IMG/VR virus record: IMGVR_UViG_3300018080_000195
Span: 1 to 60,316 of that record
Source of the DNA: a virus
Length of the DNA stretch: 60,316 nt
Reading direction: 5' to 3' (one strand)
Of the stretch, positions 41,657 through 48,915 are shown piece by piece. The position numbers and the translations under genes were made by a program. The stretch's first letter is position 1. Every line of letters starts with the position of its first letter. A model generated the notes under the pieces. The model saw only the letters and a list, made by a program, of their open reading frames with translations, was not told the origin of the DNA and searched no databases.

Positions 41657-41775
41657 GACTCCACCGCTCTATACTGGGGACCAGTGTTTTCTGATGGGTC
41701 CTTCATGAGCCCATCAGCCGACTTGCTCCGTCGGGACTCCTTTCGCATTGGTCCTCAGTCTAGAGCGGTGGAGTC
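41657..41775 (+). ncRNA. Branched structured RNA element, right copy
   Basis: A perfect 15-bp outer stem (41657-41671 with 41761-41775) encloses ACTGG/CCAGT (41673-41677 with 41681-41685), an 8-bp hairpin CTGATGGG/CCCATCAG (41691-41698 with 41710-41717), a 5-bp hairpin CCGAC/GTCGG with 7-nt loop (41718-41722 with 41730-41734) and a weak GACT/AGTC closing pair. The multi-branch layout and lack of ORF indicate a structured RNA, plus strand by operon direction. The outer stem resembles the one at 30182-30302. Confidence 0.7.
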
Positions 41776-41799
41776 ACACAGGAAAGGAGGAAATAGAAC

Positions 41800-42132
41800 A
41801 TGGCAAGAAAAGACTTCAGCATGACACAGAAGGAAGCAGACCTCGTTGTAGAAGCGATGGTCTCATGGGAGAAGATGGTAGGACAAACAAGTTATCGCAA
41901 TGACCCTTGCGTATTATGTCACGGAGGAAAGACGGTCCCACGCGGTACTCCCTGCGTGTGTACGACGAGAACTCCTGAGAAGTGCCCTGTATACAGATAC
42001 ACGGGCAAACACAGTTGCTACGGAACTGGATTCTACCGCATAGACCGTTCCAGAGCAGCAAGGATCGTCGGGTTTGCCAAGAAGATGCTCGACGATGCAG
42101 GATACAGAATCGGCTGGACACGAGTAAAATAA
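41800..42132 (+). CDS. Cysteine-rich protein, paralogue B
   Basis: 110 aa with AAAGGAGGAAATAG. FSMTQKEADLVVEAMVSWEK, a CVLCHGG pair, EKCPVYRYTGKHSCYGTGF and KKMLDDAGYRIGW align along the whole length with paralogue A. Zinc-binding likely; function unknown. Confidence 0.75.
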   Translation: MARKDFSMTQKEADLVVEAMVSWEKMVGQTSYRNDPCVLCHGGKTVPRGTPCVCTTRTPEKCPVYRYTGKHSCYGTGFYRIDRSRAARIVGFAKKMLDDAGYRIGWTRVK

Positions 42133-42149
42133 CAGAAAGGAGGTACTAC

Positions 42150-42347
42150 ATGGAGGTCAAGTGCGCTTACTGCGGTCGTGTGCGTGAGAAGCAGATGTTC
42201 GTCATCGGTGCGTCCAAGGACGTTGACTGGGTGATGAACGAGGGCACAGGCAAGACGAACTGCGACGATCCTGTCTGCTGGGAGAAAGGACGTGAGGAAG
42301 GTCGCAGAGCAGTGGAGCGGCATACAGGACTCAAGGAAAGGGGGTGA
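42150..42347 (+). CDS. Zinc-ribbon mini-protein
   Basis: 65 aa from ATG at 42150 (AAAGGAGGTACTAC). VKCAYCGRVREKQMFV ... NCDDPVCWEKG gives CxxC plus C...C, as in stress-type phage zinc proteins. Not recognised further. Confidence 0.7.
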   Translation: MEVKCAYCGRVREKQMFVIGASKDVDWVMNEGTGKTNCDDPVCWEKGREEGRRAVERHTGLKERG

Positions 42348-42351
42348 AGTA

Positions 42352-42612
42352 GTGGCAGATCCGAAGTTCTTCCAAACAAACATGGGCAGAAAGTTCTACG
42401 AGATCACGATGCCGCAGATTGCGAGAGCCCTGGAGCGGATCGCAGACAACTTGGAGAAGCAGAAAGGCATCGGAATCTGGGAGTGTACGGAGTGTGGACA
42501 CCGTGAAGAGTTGAATTACGAAGACGCTATCGTTATCGGCACTCCTTACTGCTCTCCTTGCAACACGAAGCGTGGACGGCTAGAGCAGATGGAACTACTA
42601 ACAATGAAGTGA
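42352..42612 (+). CDS. Zinc-ribbon protein, GTG start
   Basis: 86 aa from GTG at 42352 (GGGGGTGAAGTA upstream). Helical N terminus YEITMPQIARALERIADNLE and zinc ribbon WECTECGHREEL ... YCSPCNTKRG. Similar to small phage proteins of unknown function. ATG at 42382 is an alternative start. Confidence 0.65.
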   Translation: MADPKFFQTNMGRKFYEITMPQIARALERIADNLEKQKGIGIWECTECGHREELNYEDAIVIGTPYCSPCNTKRGRLEQMELLTMK

Positions 42613-42628
42613 AAGGAGGTACAAGAAA

Positions 42629-43006
42629 ATGGGAGACAGAGGAAACGTAAAGGTTGATGGAGTCTACTTGTATACACACGACATGGGAACTTCCCTTCCG
42701 TTCGTGGTCAAGCGAGCACTCAGAAAGCAGTGGAGATGGGACGACTCTGCGTACCTCGCACGAATCATCTTTTGCGAGATGATCAAAGGGCGCGAACAAG
42801 ACGAATTCGGCTTCGGAATCAGCACTCAGCCATGCGATTGGAATCACCCAACGATTGACGTGGACTGCGAAGCCAACAAGGTCTTCATCATAGAGGAGTC
42901 CTTCTCCGAAAAGAAGGGACAGACGCTCGTAGCAATCCCATTCAGAGATTTCATCGAGATGCAGGATACCCAACTGCGAGAGTTGCTGCAAGGAGTTCGA
43001 TATTAG
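42629..43006 (+). CDS. Unknown early protein (conserved phage type)
   Basis: 125 aa with AAAGGAGGTACAAG. MGDRGNVKV at the start is typical of a conserved phage/bacterial protein family of unknown function (GDRANIxV). VYLYTHDMGTSLPFVVKRAL follows. Its last bases contain the ribosome site for the ATT-start gene. Confidence 0.72.
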   Translation: MGDRGNVKVDGVYLYTHDMGTSLPFVVKRALRKQWRWDDSAYLARIIFCEMIKGREQDEFGFGISTQPCDWNHPTIDVDCEANKVFIIEESFSEKKGQTLVAIPFRDFIEMQDTQLRELLQGVRY

Positions 43007-43268
43007 ACGCCGGAGAAGGAACAGAGACATTCGTGAGTGCGTAGGATGTGGGTACTGCTGTCTGAAAGCACCATGTGCTGTCGGAGTACACTTCCATAGG
43101 CTAGAAGTAGGACAGCGGTGCCCATCACTACGTTGGCTGGAAGCGGAGAGGAGATATGTCTGTCGTCTTCCATTCCGGGACAGAAAGTACTACAAACTCC
43201 TTGGAATTGGGCAAGGATGTGGCTCCTCTCTCAACACATGGCGCAAAGACGTAAAGGAAAGGGGGTGA
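43002..43268 (+). CDS. Cysteine-rich protein with candidate ATT start
   Basis: The frame from 43002 to 43268 encodes 88 aa with a strong cysteine pattern (RECVGCGYCCLKAPC, then RCPSL, VCRL, GQGCGSSLNTWR), resembling small Fe-S or zinc proteins of the YkgJ type. No ATG, GTG or TTG exists in this frame before the cysteines. ATT at 43002 lies 6 nt after AAGGAG and is the likely start; a +1 frameshift from the preceding gene is another option. The stop overlaps the next ribosome site. Confidence 0.6.
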   Translation: MRRRRRNRDIRECVGCGYCCLKAPCAVGVHFHRLEVGQRCPSLRWLEAERRYVCRLPFRDRKYYKLLGIGQGCGSSLNTWRKDVKERG

Positions 43269-43269
43269 C

Positions 43270-43458
43270 GTGGACACACCAATCTATTGTAAAGTACACA
43301 GACAGCAGCCGCTTACTGTCGAATACACAAATGGACGGTATGAAGCTGAGCCGTGTCATCTGTATATCGCTGTAGCAATGGTGAAAGTCAAGAGGAGACT
43401 TCGCCAGAACATGCAGGATTGCCTAGACAAGTCAGTGCTAGTGCAAGAGAGGAGGTGA
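43270..43458 (+). CDS. Small protein, GTG start
   Basis: 62 aa from GTG at 43270 (AAAGGGGGTGAC). TPIYCKVHRQQPLTVEYTNG, then a basic helix KVKRRLRQNMQDCLDKS. Not recognised. Confidence 0.6.
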   Translation: MDTPIYCKVHRQQPLTVEYTNGRYEAEPCHLYIAVAMVKVKRRLRQNMQDCLDKSVLVQERR

Positions 43459-43462
43459 TTGT

Positions 43463-43678
43463 ATGGCAAAGCCTAGCGAGAAACATCCAGACATGACACG
43501 CCAACTGGATGACATCGGCAGGAAGCAGTTTGGACGAAGCAGAACAGAGTCCATTGAGCGGGACATCTGTTTGTTCTGCGGAGAGCCAGCGATAGAGTTC
43601 CGGGACGCATTGAGCGAGAAGGAATATACGATCTCGGCCCTCTGTCAGAAGTGCCAAGACGACATATTCGGCAAGTGA
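43463..43678 (+). CDS. Zinc-ribbon mini-protein
   Basis: 71 aa with AGAGGAGGTGATTGT. ICLFCGEPAIEF ... ALCQKCQDDIFG is a two-pair zinc ribbon; N terminus is polar. Last gene before a 160-bp spacer. Confidence 0.7.
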   Translation: MAKPSEKHPDMTRQLDDIGRKQFGRSRTESIERDICLFCGEPAIEFRDALSEKEYTISALCQKCQDDIFGK

Positions 43679-43838
43679 TTTAGCTGAGTGATCCGGCTAA
43701 GTCGCATTCGTAGGCTCAATCGGATTTTCTGGGCCACTCAGAGGTACATGGGAGGCACGGATGCGGGTCACGCGGCATACACGTAAACCGATACGTCGCC
43801 ATCCGGCGATGTGGGTACCAATGGAGGAAAAACGCACC

Positions 43839-44531
43839 ATGAATGAATTTAGCGTAATCGTTGGCGACTGTAGGGAAAAAATGTCTGAGGTCGGCACGGT
43901 TGACTACATATTCACCGGGCCACCGGACTTCGATGAAGTAGGACTCAATCCAAAGAGCACGAAGGACTACATAGCATATTATGCACTGCTCAAGAGAGCA
44001 TTCGATGAGATGGTCCATGTCACTCCTGTTATCACTGTCGCTATCACAGACAGGAAGTGCGATGGGGAGATCATCCCTAAACACGCAATCGTACAAGATT
44101 TACTCCGAACACATGGATGGAGATGCATATCACACAAGATCTGGAGCAAGTCGATGAAACGTAACTTGTACCGTCTTACATACACACACATCATGTCCTT
44201 TGCAAAGGGAACAGTGAAGCAGAACCACCCCAACGTGTATGAGATAGACGTTCTCCATGCAAAGGAACAGAAGTGGCAAGGATACTCCTACGGGATCAAT
44301 GAGGAGGTCGTCTGGCCCTTCATCCTCAACTTCACGAATGAAGGAGACACTGTGCTCGATCCGTTCCTTGGATCTGGCACTACTGCGGTCGTGTGCTTGC
44401 AGAACAATAGGAACTGCATCGGCATCGAGATCTGCTCAGTCACAGCAGAGATAGCACAAAAGCGGGTCTCCTCTCAAGGACGGATTCCAAGAGCGAGAAA
44501 ATTTTTCGAAGAGCGAGAAAATTTTGATTAG
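43839..44531 (+). CDS. DNA methyltransferase (amino-methylating, motif GPPD)
   Basis: 230 aa from ATG at 43839 (GGAGG 11 nt upstream); an in-frame ATG at 43761 has GGGAGG but adds an Arg-rich, off-codon extension. FTGPPDFDEVGL replaces the usual (D/N/S)PP(Y/F) catalytic motif, and VLDPFLGSGTTAVVCLQ is SAM motif I in the order of beta-class N4-cytosine/N6-adenine enzymes. May protect phage DNA or mark control regions. Confidence 0.8.
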   Translation: MNEFSVIVGDCREKMSEVGTVDYIFTGPPDFDEVGLNPKSTKDYIAYYALLKRAFDEMVHVTPVITVAITDRKCDGEIIPKHAIVQDLLRTHGWRCISHKIWSKSMKRNLYRLTYTHIMSFAKGTVKQNHPNVYEIDVLHAKEQKWQGYSYGINEEVVWPFILNFTNEGDTVLDPFLGSGTTAVVCLQNNRNCIGIEICSVTAEIAQKRVSSQGRIPRARKFFEERENFD

Positions 44532-44565
44532 TAAGTCAAACTAGACACTTAAAAAATCTTTATTT

Positions 44566-44594
44566 TTTACTTGCATCCATATACTAGCTATGCT
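44566..44594 (+). promoter_or_regulatory. Possible promoter before RHH gene
   Basis: TTTACT (44566-44571), 17-bp spacer, TATGCT (44589-44594); 4/6 match in both boxes, in the only spacer between the methyltransferase and the ribbon-helix-helix gene. Confidence 0.4.
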
Positions 44595-44609
44595 AAAAAG
44601 GAGATCGTC

Positions 44610-44801
44610 TTGAAAAAGCAAATCGTAAGCATCACGCTCGATCCGACCGATCTGAAGGAAGTAAAGCGCATCGCACGGAGAAAAGAAAGGAGTGTCAGCT
44701 ACATGATCAATCTCTTTATCAAGCAAGGTCTACAACGTCCGTCCGTCATGGAAAGAGTTATCAGACGTGATCCTACAGCAAGGAGGTACGCAGGGCAATG
44801 A
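44610..44801 (+). CDS. Ribbon-helix-helix regulator, TTG start
   Basis: 63 aa from TTG at 44610 with AAGGAG 6 nt upstream. KKQIVSITLDPTDLKEVKRI followed by ARRKERSVSYMINLFIKQGL is a CopG/Arc-type strand-helix-helix DNA-binding unit. Likely a dimeric repressor, possibly of its own promoter. ATGA overlap with the next gene. Confidence 0.78.
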   Translation: MKKQIVSITLDPTDLKEVKRIARRKERSVSYMINLFIKQGLQRPSVMERVIRRDPTARRYAGQ

Positions 44802-45118
44802 TCATATGCGGACTGTGTGCAAACTTCCGGCTCAGTGTTGACGATAAGTACTTCTTCACACAAACCAGGACGGAGGATGCAACAACTGTCGCGCTGTTCA
44901 AGAAATGCTCGAAACACGGACTCGTACACGAAACATTCGTCGGCTGTGATGACTACGAACCAACGAAGTCGTTCTACTGCGCTAGACTTGAGTGCTACAT
45001 AGGAACAACGATCTGCCTTGCGAATCAGACACAGTGCAAGGACGAATGTGAAGAGTGCGTCCAAGGAGAACTTGTGATTGAAGCAATGAGAGGTGTGCAA
45101 TGCTACGAATTGAAGTGA
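44798..45118 (+). CDS. Cysteine-rich protein
   Basis: 106 aa, ATGA overlap. MIICGLCANFRL, KCSKHG, YCARLECYIGTTIC and CKDECEECVQG give about 11 Cys arranged as two zinc sites. Not recognised. Overlaps the helicase start by 19 bp. Confidence 0.7.
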   Translation: MIICGLCANFRLSVDDKYFFTQTRTEDATTVALFKKCSKHGLVHETFVGCDDYEPTKSFYCARLECYIGTTICLANQTQCKDECEECVQGELVIEAMRGVQCYELK

Positions 45119-46512
45119 TTGACGCTGTTCACAGTCGCGTCACGGAGGATGACGCTCAAGTCATCCAAAACTGCTTGTCCTATCCTGCTGCATTCTGGAG
45201 GCCGCAGACTGTAGCTATAAACAAGAGGACAGGGCAGCCGATCAAGAAGAAAGTCCGAATGGACTACATGAAGGACGTTTTCACATCAAGGAGAAACGGC
45301 TATAAGTACTTCCACACTGGACTCGTTCCTCGAATACAACAGTACTGTGCTGAGATAGATTGTCCTTCCTCCGTCCTTAATCCCATGAGTGATATTGAGC
45401 TTGACTTCTCACAGCCGTATCTATCAGACATAACATTGAGAGAGGATCAACTCAAACTTGTATTTGATGCTTGCAAAAACCGGAGAGGAATAATCCAAGC
45501 TCCTACTGGAACAGGAAAGACTGTCATACAGATGGCACTCCGCTCCGCATTCGCTCACTACAGAACGCTCATCCTTGCACATACAAAGAGCATCGTGGAG
45601 CAGACGTTCGCAGAACTCAACAAGCACGGCTTTAGCAATGTCCAGATCATCGGAGCAGGACACTCTCATCAGCGCGGTCTCTTCGGAGACACAGTAGTCG
45701 CTACAATGCAGAGTTTCGTCAAGATTCCAGCAATGGAGCGGGCAGACTACTTCGAAGTCGTGCTTGTGGACGAAGCGCACCATGTTGTACGTCCGGAAGG
45801 AGTATACGCAAAGATACTCCGCACACTCCTCAGTCCTATCCGACTTGGATTCACTGCGACTGTTCCAACAGCTACAGAGGCAGTCCTGACGATGGAGGGC
45901 CACCTCGGGCCCGTCATCGGACAGCAAACGATACAGGAAGCAGCAGAATTGGAGATCCTAGCAAAGCCGCGGATCCGATTGCTCAAGTCTACATACAGCA
46001 ATCGAGTACACGACATCCGGAGATACGAAGACGTATACGTTGAAGGGATCGTGATGAACCGTCAACGGAACCGGATGATTGCTGAGTGTGTTCAGGATTA
46101 TGTGAAGGAAGGAAAGACAGTGCTGATCCTAGTGACTCGACTTGAGCACGGGGACAATCTCTCACACATACTGAACACAGTGCTTGGAGTTCCGACAGAG
46201 TTCGTGGAAGGAAGCACGGAAAGCGATGCACGAGAGATCGTCAAGGAAGCAATGATTCAGAAGGAACAGAAGTGTGTCATAGCTACAGCAGTATGGAGGG
46301 AGGGCATAAACATCCCGTCCCTGGACGTTGTGATCAACGCTTGCGGAGGAAAGTCGGAGATCATGACCCTGCAAGCGATAGGACGTGGACTCCGGAAGAC
46401 TGACGAGAAGGATGAAGTCGTGATTGTGGACATCTTTGACCCGTCACATTACTATCTTGTCAATCATTTCGGACAGAGAGTTACACTCTACATGGATCAA
46501 GGATGGATGTGA
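45100..46512 (+). CDS. SF2 DNA/RNA helicase (UvsW/RadD-like)
   Basis: 470 aa. Walker A QAPTGTGKTVIQMALR at about 131-146, motif II VDEAHHVVR, motif III LGFTATVP, motif VI QAIGRGLRK. N-terminal 130 residues form an accessory domain as in UvsW. Such helicases process recombination and stalled-fork intermediates in phages (family knowledge). Overlaps the upstream Cys-rich gene. Confidence 0.93.
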   Translation: MLRIEVIDAVHSRVTEDDAQVIQNCLSYPAAFWRPQTVAINKRTGQPIKKKVRMDYMKDVFTSRRNGYKYFHTGLVPRIQQYCAEIDCPSSVLNPMSDIELDFSQPYLSDITLREDQLKLVFDACKNRRGIIQAPTGTGKTVIQMALRSAFAHYRTLILAHTKSIVEQTFAELNKHGFSNVQIIGAGHSHQRGLFGDTVVATMQSFVKIPAMERADYFEVVLVDEAHHVVRPEGVYAKILRTLLSPIRLGFTATVPTATEAVLTMEGHLGPVIGQQTIQEAAELEILAKPRIRLLKSTYSNRVHDIRRYEDVYVEGIVMNRQRNRMIAECVQDYVKEGKTVLILVTRLEHGDNLSHILNTVLGVPTEFVEGSTESDAREIVKEAMIQKEQKCVIATAVWREGINIPSLDVVINACGGKSEIMTLQAIGRGLRKTDEKDEVVIVDIFDPSHYYLVNHFGQRVTLYMDQGWM

Positions 46513-46745
46513 TGGGCACAACAGACTATAAAATGGGCACTGGAAAAGTAACTGTAATTTTTACGGACGGCTGTGTACTGAAAATGGACGCAGCAAATGC
46601 CACCATCTCAATGAATCCTGAGAATCTACACAACGATGCTATCATCACACTCGTATCCGGTTCATTTACAATAAGGACACCGCACCAAGTTACAAAATGG
46701 AACAAAGAAGAAGGCGTTGTGTACAAACATTGGACGGATGAGTAG
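46512..46745 (+). CDS. Small protein after helicase
   Basis: 77 aa. ATG at 46512 overlaps the helicase stop (TGATG); AAGGATGG precedes. Beta-rich: KVTVIFTDGCVLKMDAANAT and IITLVSGSFTIRTP. Not recognised. Confidence 0.65.
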   Translation: MGTTDYKMGTGKVTVIFTDGCVLKMDAANATISMNPENLHNDAIITLVSGSFTIRTPHQVTKWNKEEGVVYKHWTDE

Positions 46746-46759
46746 TAGAGGGAGAACCC

Positions 46760-47047
46760 ATGGAAAGACGAATCTTCAAGTACAAGTTAATGGCATCTTC
46801 TCTAATCTTCGTAAACCCAACAATTGTCGAACTGGAAATACCAGAGTTTGCAACATTTTTAAGTGTACAGATGCAAGACAACTCCCTTGTGGTGTGGGCA
46901 TCTGTACTCCCAGAAGAAAAGTATGTAAAAAGAATATTTCACATTGTCGGAACGGGAGGAGCAGAGCCGGAAAGACCATTCTTTTACCTCGGAACCGCGC
47001 AGGATCACAACCTCGTTTATCATGTATTCTATGAATGGGAAAAGTAA
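46760..47047 (+). CDS. DUF7352-like conserved phage protein
   Basis: 95 aa. MERRIFKYKLMASSLIF, ATFLSVQMQDNSLVVWASV and the late HIVGTGGAEPERPFFYLGTA, then YHVFYE, follow the layout of a common small phage protein family (DUF7352-like). Function unknown. Confidence 0.6.
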   Translation: MERRIFKYKLMASSLIFVNPTIVELEIPEFATFLSVQMQDNSLVVWASVLPEEKYVKRIFHIVGTGGAEPERPFFYLGTAQDHNLVYHVFYEWEK

Positions 47048-47058
47048 GGAGACTGGAA

Positions 47059-47253
47059 ATGCATCTCGTATTGAAGCGGCAAGACACTCCTGGCAGACCC
47101 GCGCTGTGTCCAGTATGTAAAGTACGGATAGCGAAGAGCGAACTCCGACTGGAGACTCACTTGTACGGTGAGCAGAGCAGGCAGTTCCACCTCTCATGTG
47201 CCAAGATTCTTGCAGCAAAGATCATCAATCTTGTGGAGACGGAAAGGAGGTGA
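47059..47253 (+). CDS. Zinc-finger mini-protein
   Basis: 64 aa from ATG at 47059 (AAGGAGACTGG). ALCPVCKVRIAKSEL ... HLYGEQSRQFHLSCAK is CxxC...H...HxxC, as in PARP- or HNH-type zinc fingers. Probably binds nucleic acid. Confidence 0.68.
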   Translation: MHLVLKRQDTPGRPALCPVCKVRIAKSELRLETHLYGEQSRQFHLSCAKILAAKIINLVETERR

Positions 47254-47255
47254 GC

Positions 47256-47477
47256 ATGGGGAGAATCAAAGACTGGGTAAAAAGGAAGGAGGACACGATG
47301 AAGCCAAGAAGCAAGGAAGAACTCAGATCCAAGGACGTGGCACACATCCTCGACATCTCTCCGGATGACGTGATCGACATCGCCCGGAGAGGCCATCTCA
47401 AAGGACGCAAAGACGGACGCTTCTGGAGATTCACGCTCAAGGACGTGAGACAGTATCAGAAGCAGTTCGGGGACTAG
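47256..47477 (+). CDS. MerR/excisionase-type helix-turn-helix protein
   Basis: 73 aa from ATG at 47256 (AAAGGAGGTGAGC). LRSKDVAHILDISPDDVIDI followed by ARRGHLKGRKDGRFWRFTLKD is the HTH_17 pattern of excisionases and small MerR-like proteins. DNA-binding regulator or directionality-type factor; no integrase is visible in the window. Confidence 0.75.
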   Translation: MGRIKDWVKRKEDTMKPRSKEELRSKDVAHILDISPDDVIDIARRGHLKGRKDGRFWRFTLKDVRQYQKQFGD

Positions 47478-47515
47478 CAGCACGATACTACTTCGGAGGA
47501 AGGAGGTGATATCCA

Positions 47516-47614
47516 GTGAGCCAAAGGGCAGCCCTGGTGCTTACGACTATGTTCCTGATCGTGACGGCACTACTTACGTTCCGCGGCGTAACTATAGGTA
47601 ACGCGGGTGGGTAA
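47516..47614 (+). CDS. 32-aa membrane peptide, GTG start
   Basis: GTG at 47516 lies 8 nt after AAGGAGGTGATAT. Encodes RAALVLTTMFLIVTALLTF, one membrane helix, then RGVTIGNAGG. Strong ribosome site and membrane character support a real small gene. Confidence 0.55.
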   Translation: MSQRAALVLTTMFLIVTALLTFRGVTIGNAGG

Positions 47615-47692
47615 GTAAGTAAGGAGGGAGTCGTTACCTAACTTAATCTGACCAAACACGATACGACGAAACGAAATAGAATAGGAAGGAGG

Positions 47693-47804
47693 ACATCACT
47701 CAACTGGATTGGATCTAACTTTATCCAACTTCACCGGACGGGACAAGAATTTCTCCACTATACATGACGATGCCTAATTAGACAATACAGTACAATACGA
47801 AACA
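47693..47804 (+). repeat. Pentanucleotide-phased A(C/T)NNN array, block 1
   Basis: From 47693 to 47748 an A followed by C or T occurs every 5 nt in twelve successive pentamers (8 AC, 3 AT, 1 AA). After a phase shift another run follows from 47757 to 47802 (8 AC in 10 steps). The three free bases vary, so this is not a simple tandem repeat and cannot come from codons. A weaker version starts at 47651. Confidence 0.85.
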
Positions 47805-47826
47805 ACATGGAAAAGGGAGAAGAACA

Positions 47827-48474
47827 ATGCAAGGAATCGCTAAATGCCGATACAATACGAATGTACTTGGAACAGCTCCAGCGAAAGGCTATACCCAAAT
47901 TCTTCTCGACTATATCGAAGGAAGAATGGACAAGGAGTTCCTAACATTCGCACAGCAAGCGGCAAAAAAGAATCAAACGATTGAGAAAGTGGCAACGGAC
48001 ATCCTCAGTCTATTTCACAGAGACAATGACGGCAATATTGTCGTCGGAAGCTGGATGATGAAACGCTGTCTGATCGACACAGGAATGATTTATTTCAAGT
48101 CGAAAGAGCACAAGGAACATCCAATCAAGAAAGTCATTCCTTATCTCGTTCAAGTCGTTGAGCCGTACTACATCAAACTCACAAATGGAAATGGAGAAGC
48201 GATACGGGAGCCCATAGGAGTAGACACATACGCGGTAAACTCCAAAGGTCGGAACTTCTTCAAAGCATATGAGTATCTTCCACCAGGAACGGAGTTTGAG
48301 TTTGAGTTCCATGTAGACGACGAAGTTCTCACGAAAGAAGTCTGTGAATGGTGGGTCCACAAAGCCGGAGTGGTCGGAAACTACGCTTTCCGAGAAAGAT
48401 TCGGAAAATTCGACATTCTCAAACTAGAGATAAGCGGTGGAGAGAAGGAAGAAGAGACTCAAGAAGCCGCTTAA
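47827..48474 (+). CDS. RAMP-like beta-rich protein (candidate RNA-binding)
   Basis: 215 aa, GGGAG upstream of ATG at 47827. Late region YEYLPPGTEFEFEFHVDDEV and the glycine-containing end AGVVGNYAFRERFGKFDILK resemble RRM-fold RAMP proteins (Cas7/Csm3 style: PxGxxFxF ... G..G..RxxFGxF). VVGSWMMKRCLIDTGMIYF may match the central helix. No other cas-like gene and no CRISPR array are present. It is enclosed by phased ACNNN arrays, which could be its RNA target. Similarity is seen by eye only. Confidence 0.4.
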   Translation: MQGIAKCRYNTNVLGTAPAKGYTQILLDYIEGRMDKEFLTFAQQAAKKNQTIEKVATDILSLFHRDNDGNIVVGSWMMKRCLIDTGMIYFKSKEHKEHPIKKVIPYLVQVVEPYYIKLTNGNGEAIREPIGVDTYAVNSKGRNFFKAYEYLPPGTEFEFEFHVDDEVLTKEVCEWWVHKAGVVGNYAFRERFGKFDILKLEISGGEKEEETQEAA

Positions 48475-48489
48475 ATCTAATTGTATTGA

Positions 48490-48617
48490 ACGCAACGAGA
48501 CGAGACTCGATGCCACACCATGACAATACCCTACGCTGCCCTACTCGAAAATACGGAACGGTACGTGACAACAATACCCAACGAAACAAGACGAGTCGTG
48601 ACAGCATCTAACAAAAC
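48490..48617 (+). repeat. Pentanucleotide-phased A(C/T)NNN array, block 2
   Basis: In the 160-bp gap after the RAMP-like gene A(C/T/A) keeps 5-nt register at 48490-48525, then in a shifted phase at 48528-48568, then at 48571-48616, with 9 of 10 steps starting with A in the last run. Same pattern as blocks 1 and 3. The gap ends at the ribosome site of the 92-aa gene. Confidence 0.85.
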
Positions 48618-48634
48618 AGAGAAGGAGAAAAAAC

Positions 48635-48913
48635 ATGGAAGAAATCAAAGTCGAAAAAGTAATGAATCGAAAGAAGATTGCAGACGCAATCCACGGCTCC
48701 ATCGACGCAGGACTCAAGCTTCTCGACAAAGAAGAAGTCAGCAGAGAAGACATGCTTAGGGTCAACGTCATGCGGGCCCTCGCAACGAACATCAATGCAG
48801 GAGTAGCAATGATTCAACAGGAAACGAGTCAGGAAAGACTGACTCTTGTTCAAGAGAGAATGAAACAGTTAGGGTATCCTGTCGCCGCACAAATAGGAGG
48901 AAAGACGGAGTAA
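48635..48913 (+). CDS. Small helical protein between arrays
   Basis: 92 aa with AAGGAGAAAAAAC. Helical: NRKKIADAIHGSIDAGLKLL, then DMLRVNVMRALATNINAGVAM. Could be an oligomerising partner of the RAMP-like protein, given that both genes sit inside the array region (inference). No motif recognised. Confidence 0.65.
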   Translation: MEEIKVEKVMNRKKIADAIHGSIDAGLKLLDKEEVSREDMLRVNVMRALATNINAGVAMIQQETSQERLTLVQERMKQLGYPVAAQIGGKTE

Positions 48914-48915
48914 GT

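Noticed and set aside
43118-43375. 85-aa ORF with ATG
   Set aside because: Overlaps the cysteine-rich ATT-start frame and the next gene; no ribosome site and no motif.
47256-47477. Excisionase of an integration module
   Set aside because: The fold fits, but no integrase or attachment site was found in the window, so it is called only an HTH protein.
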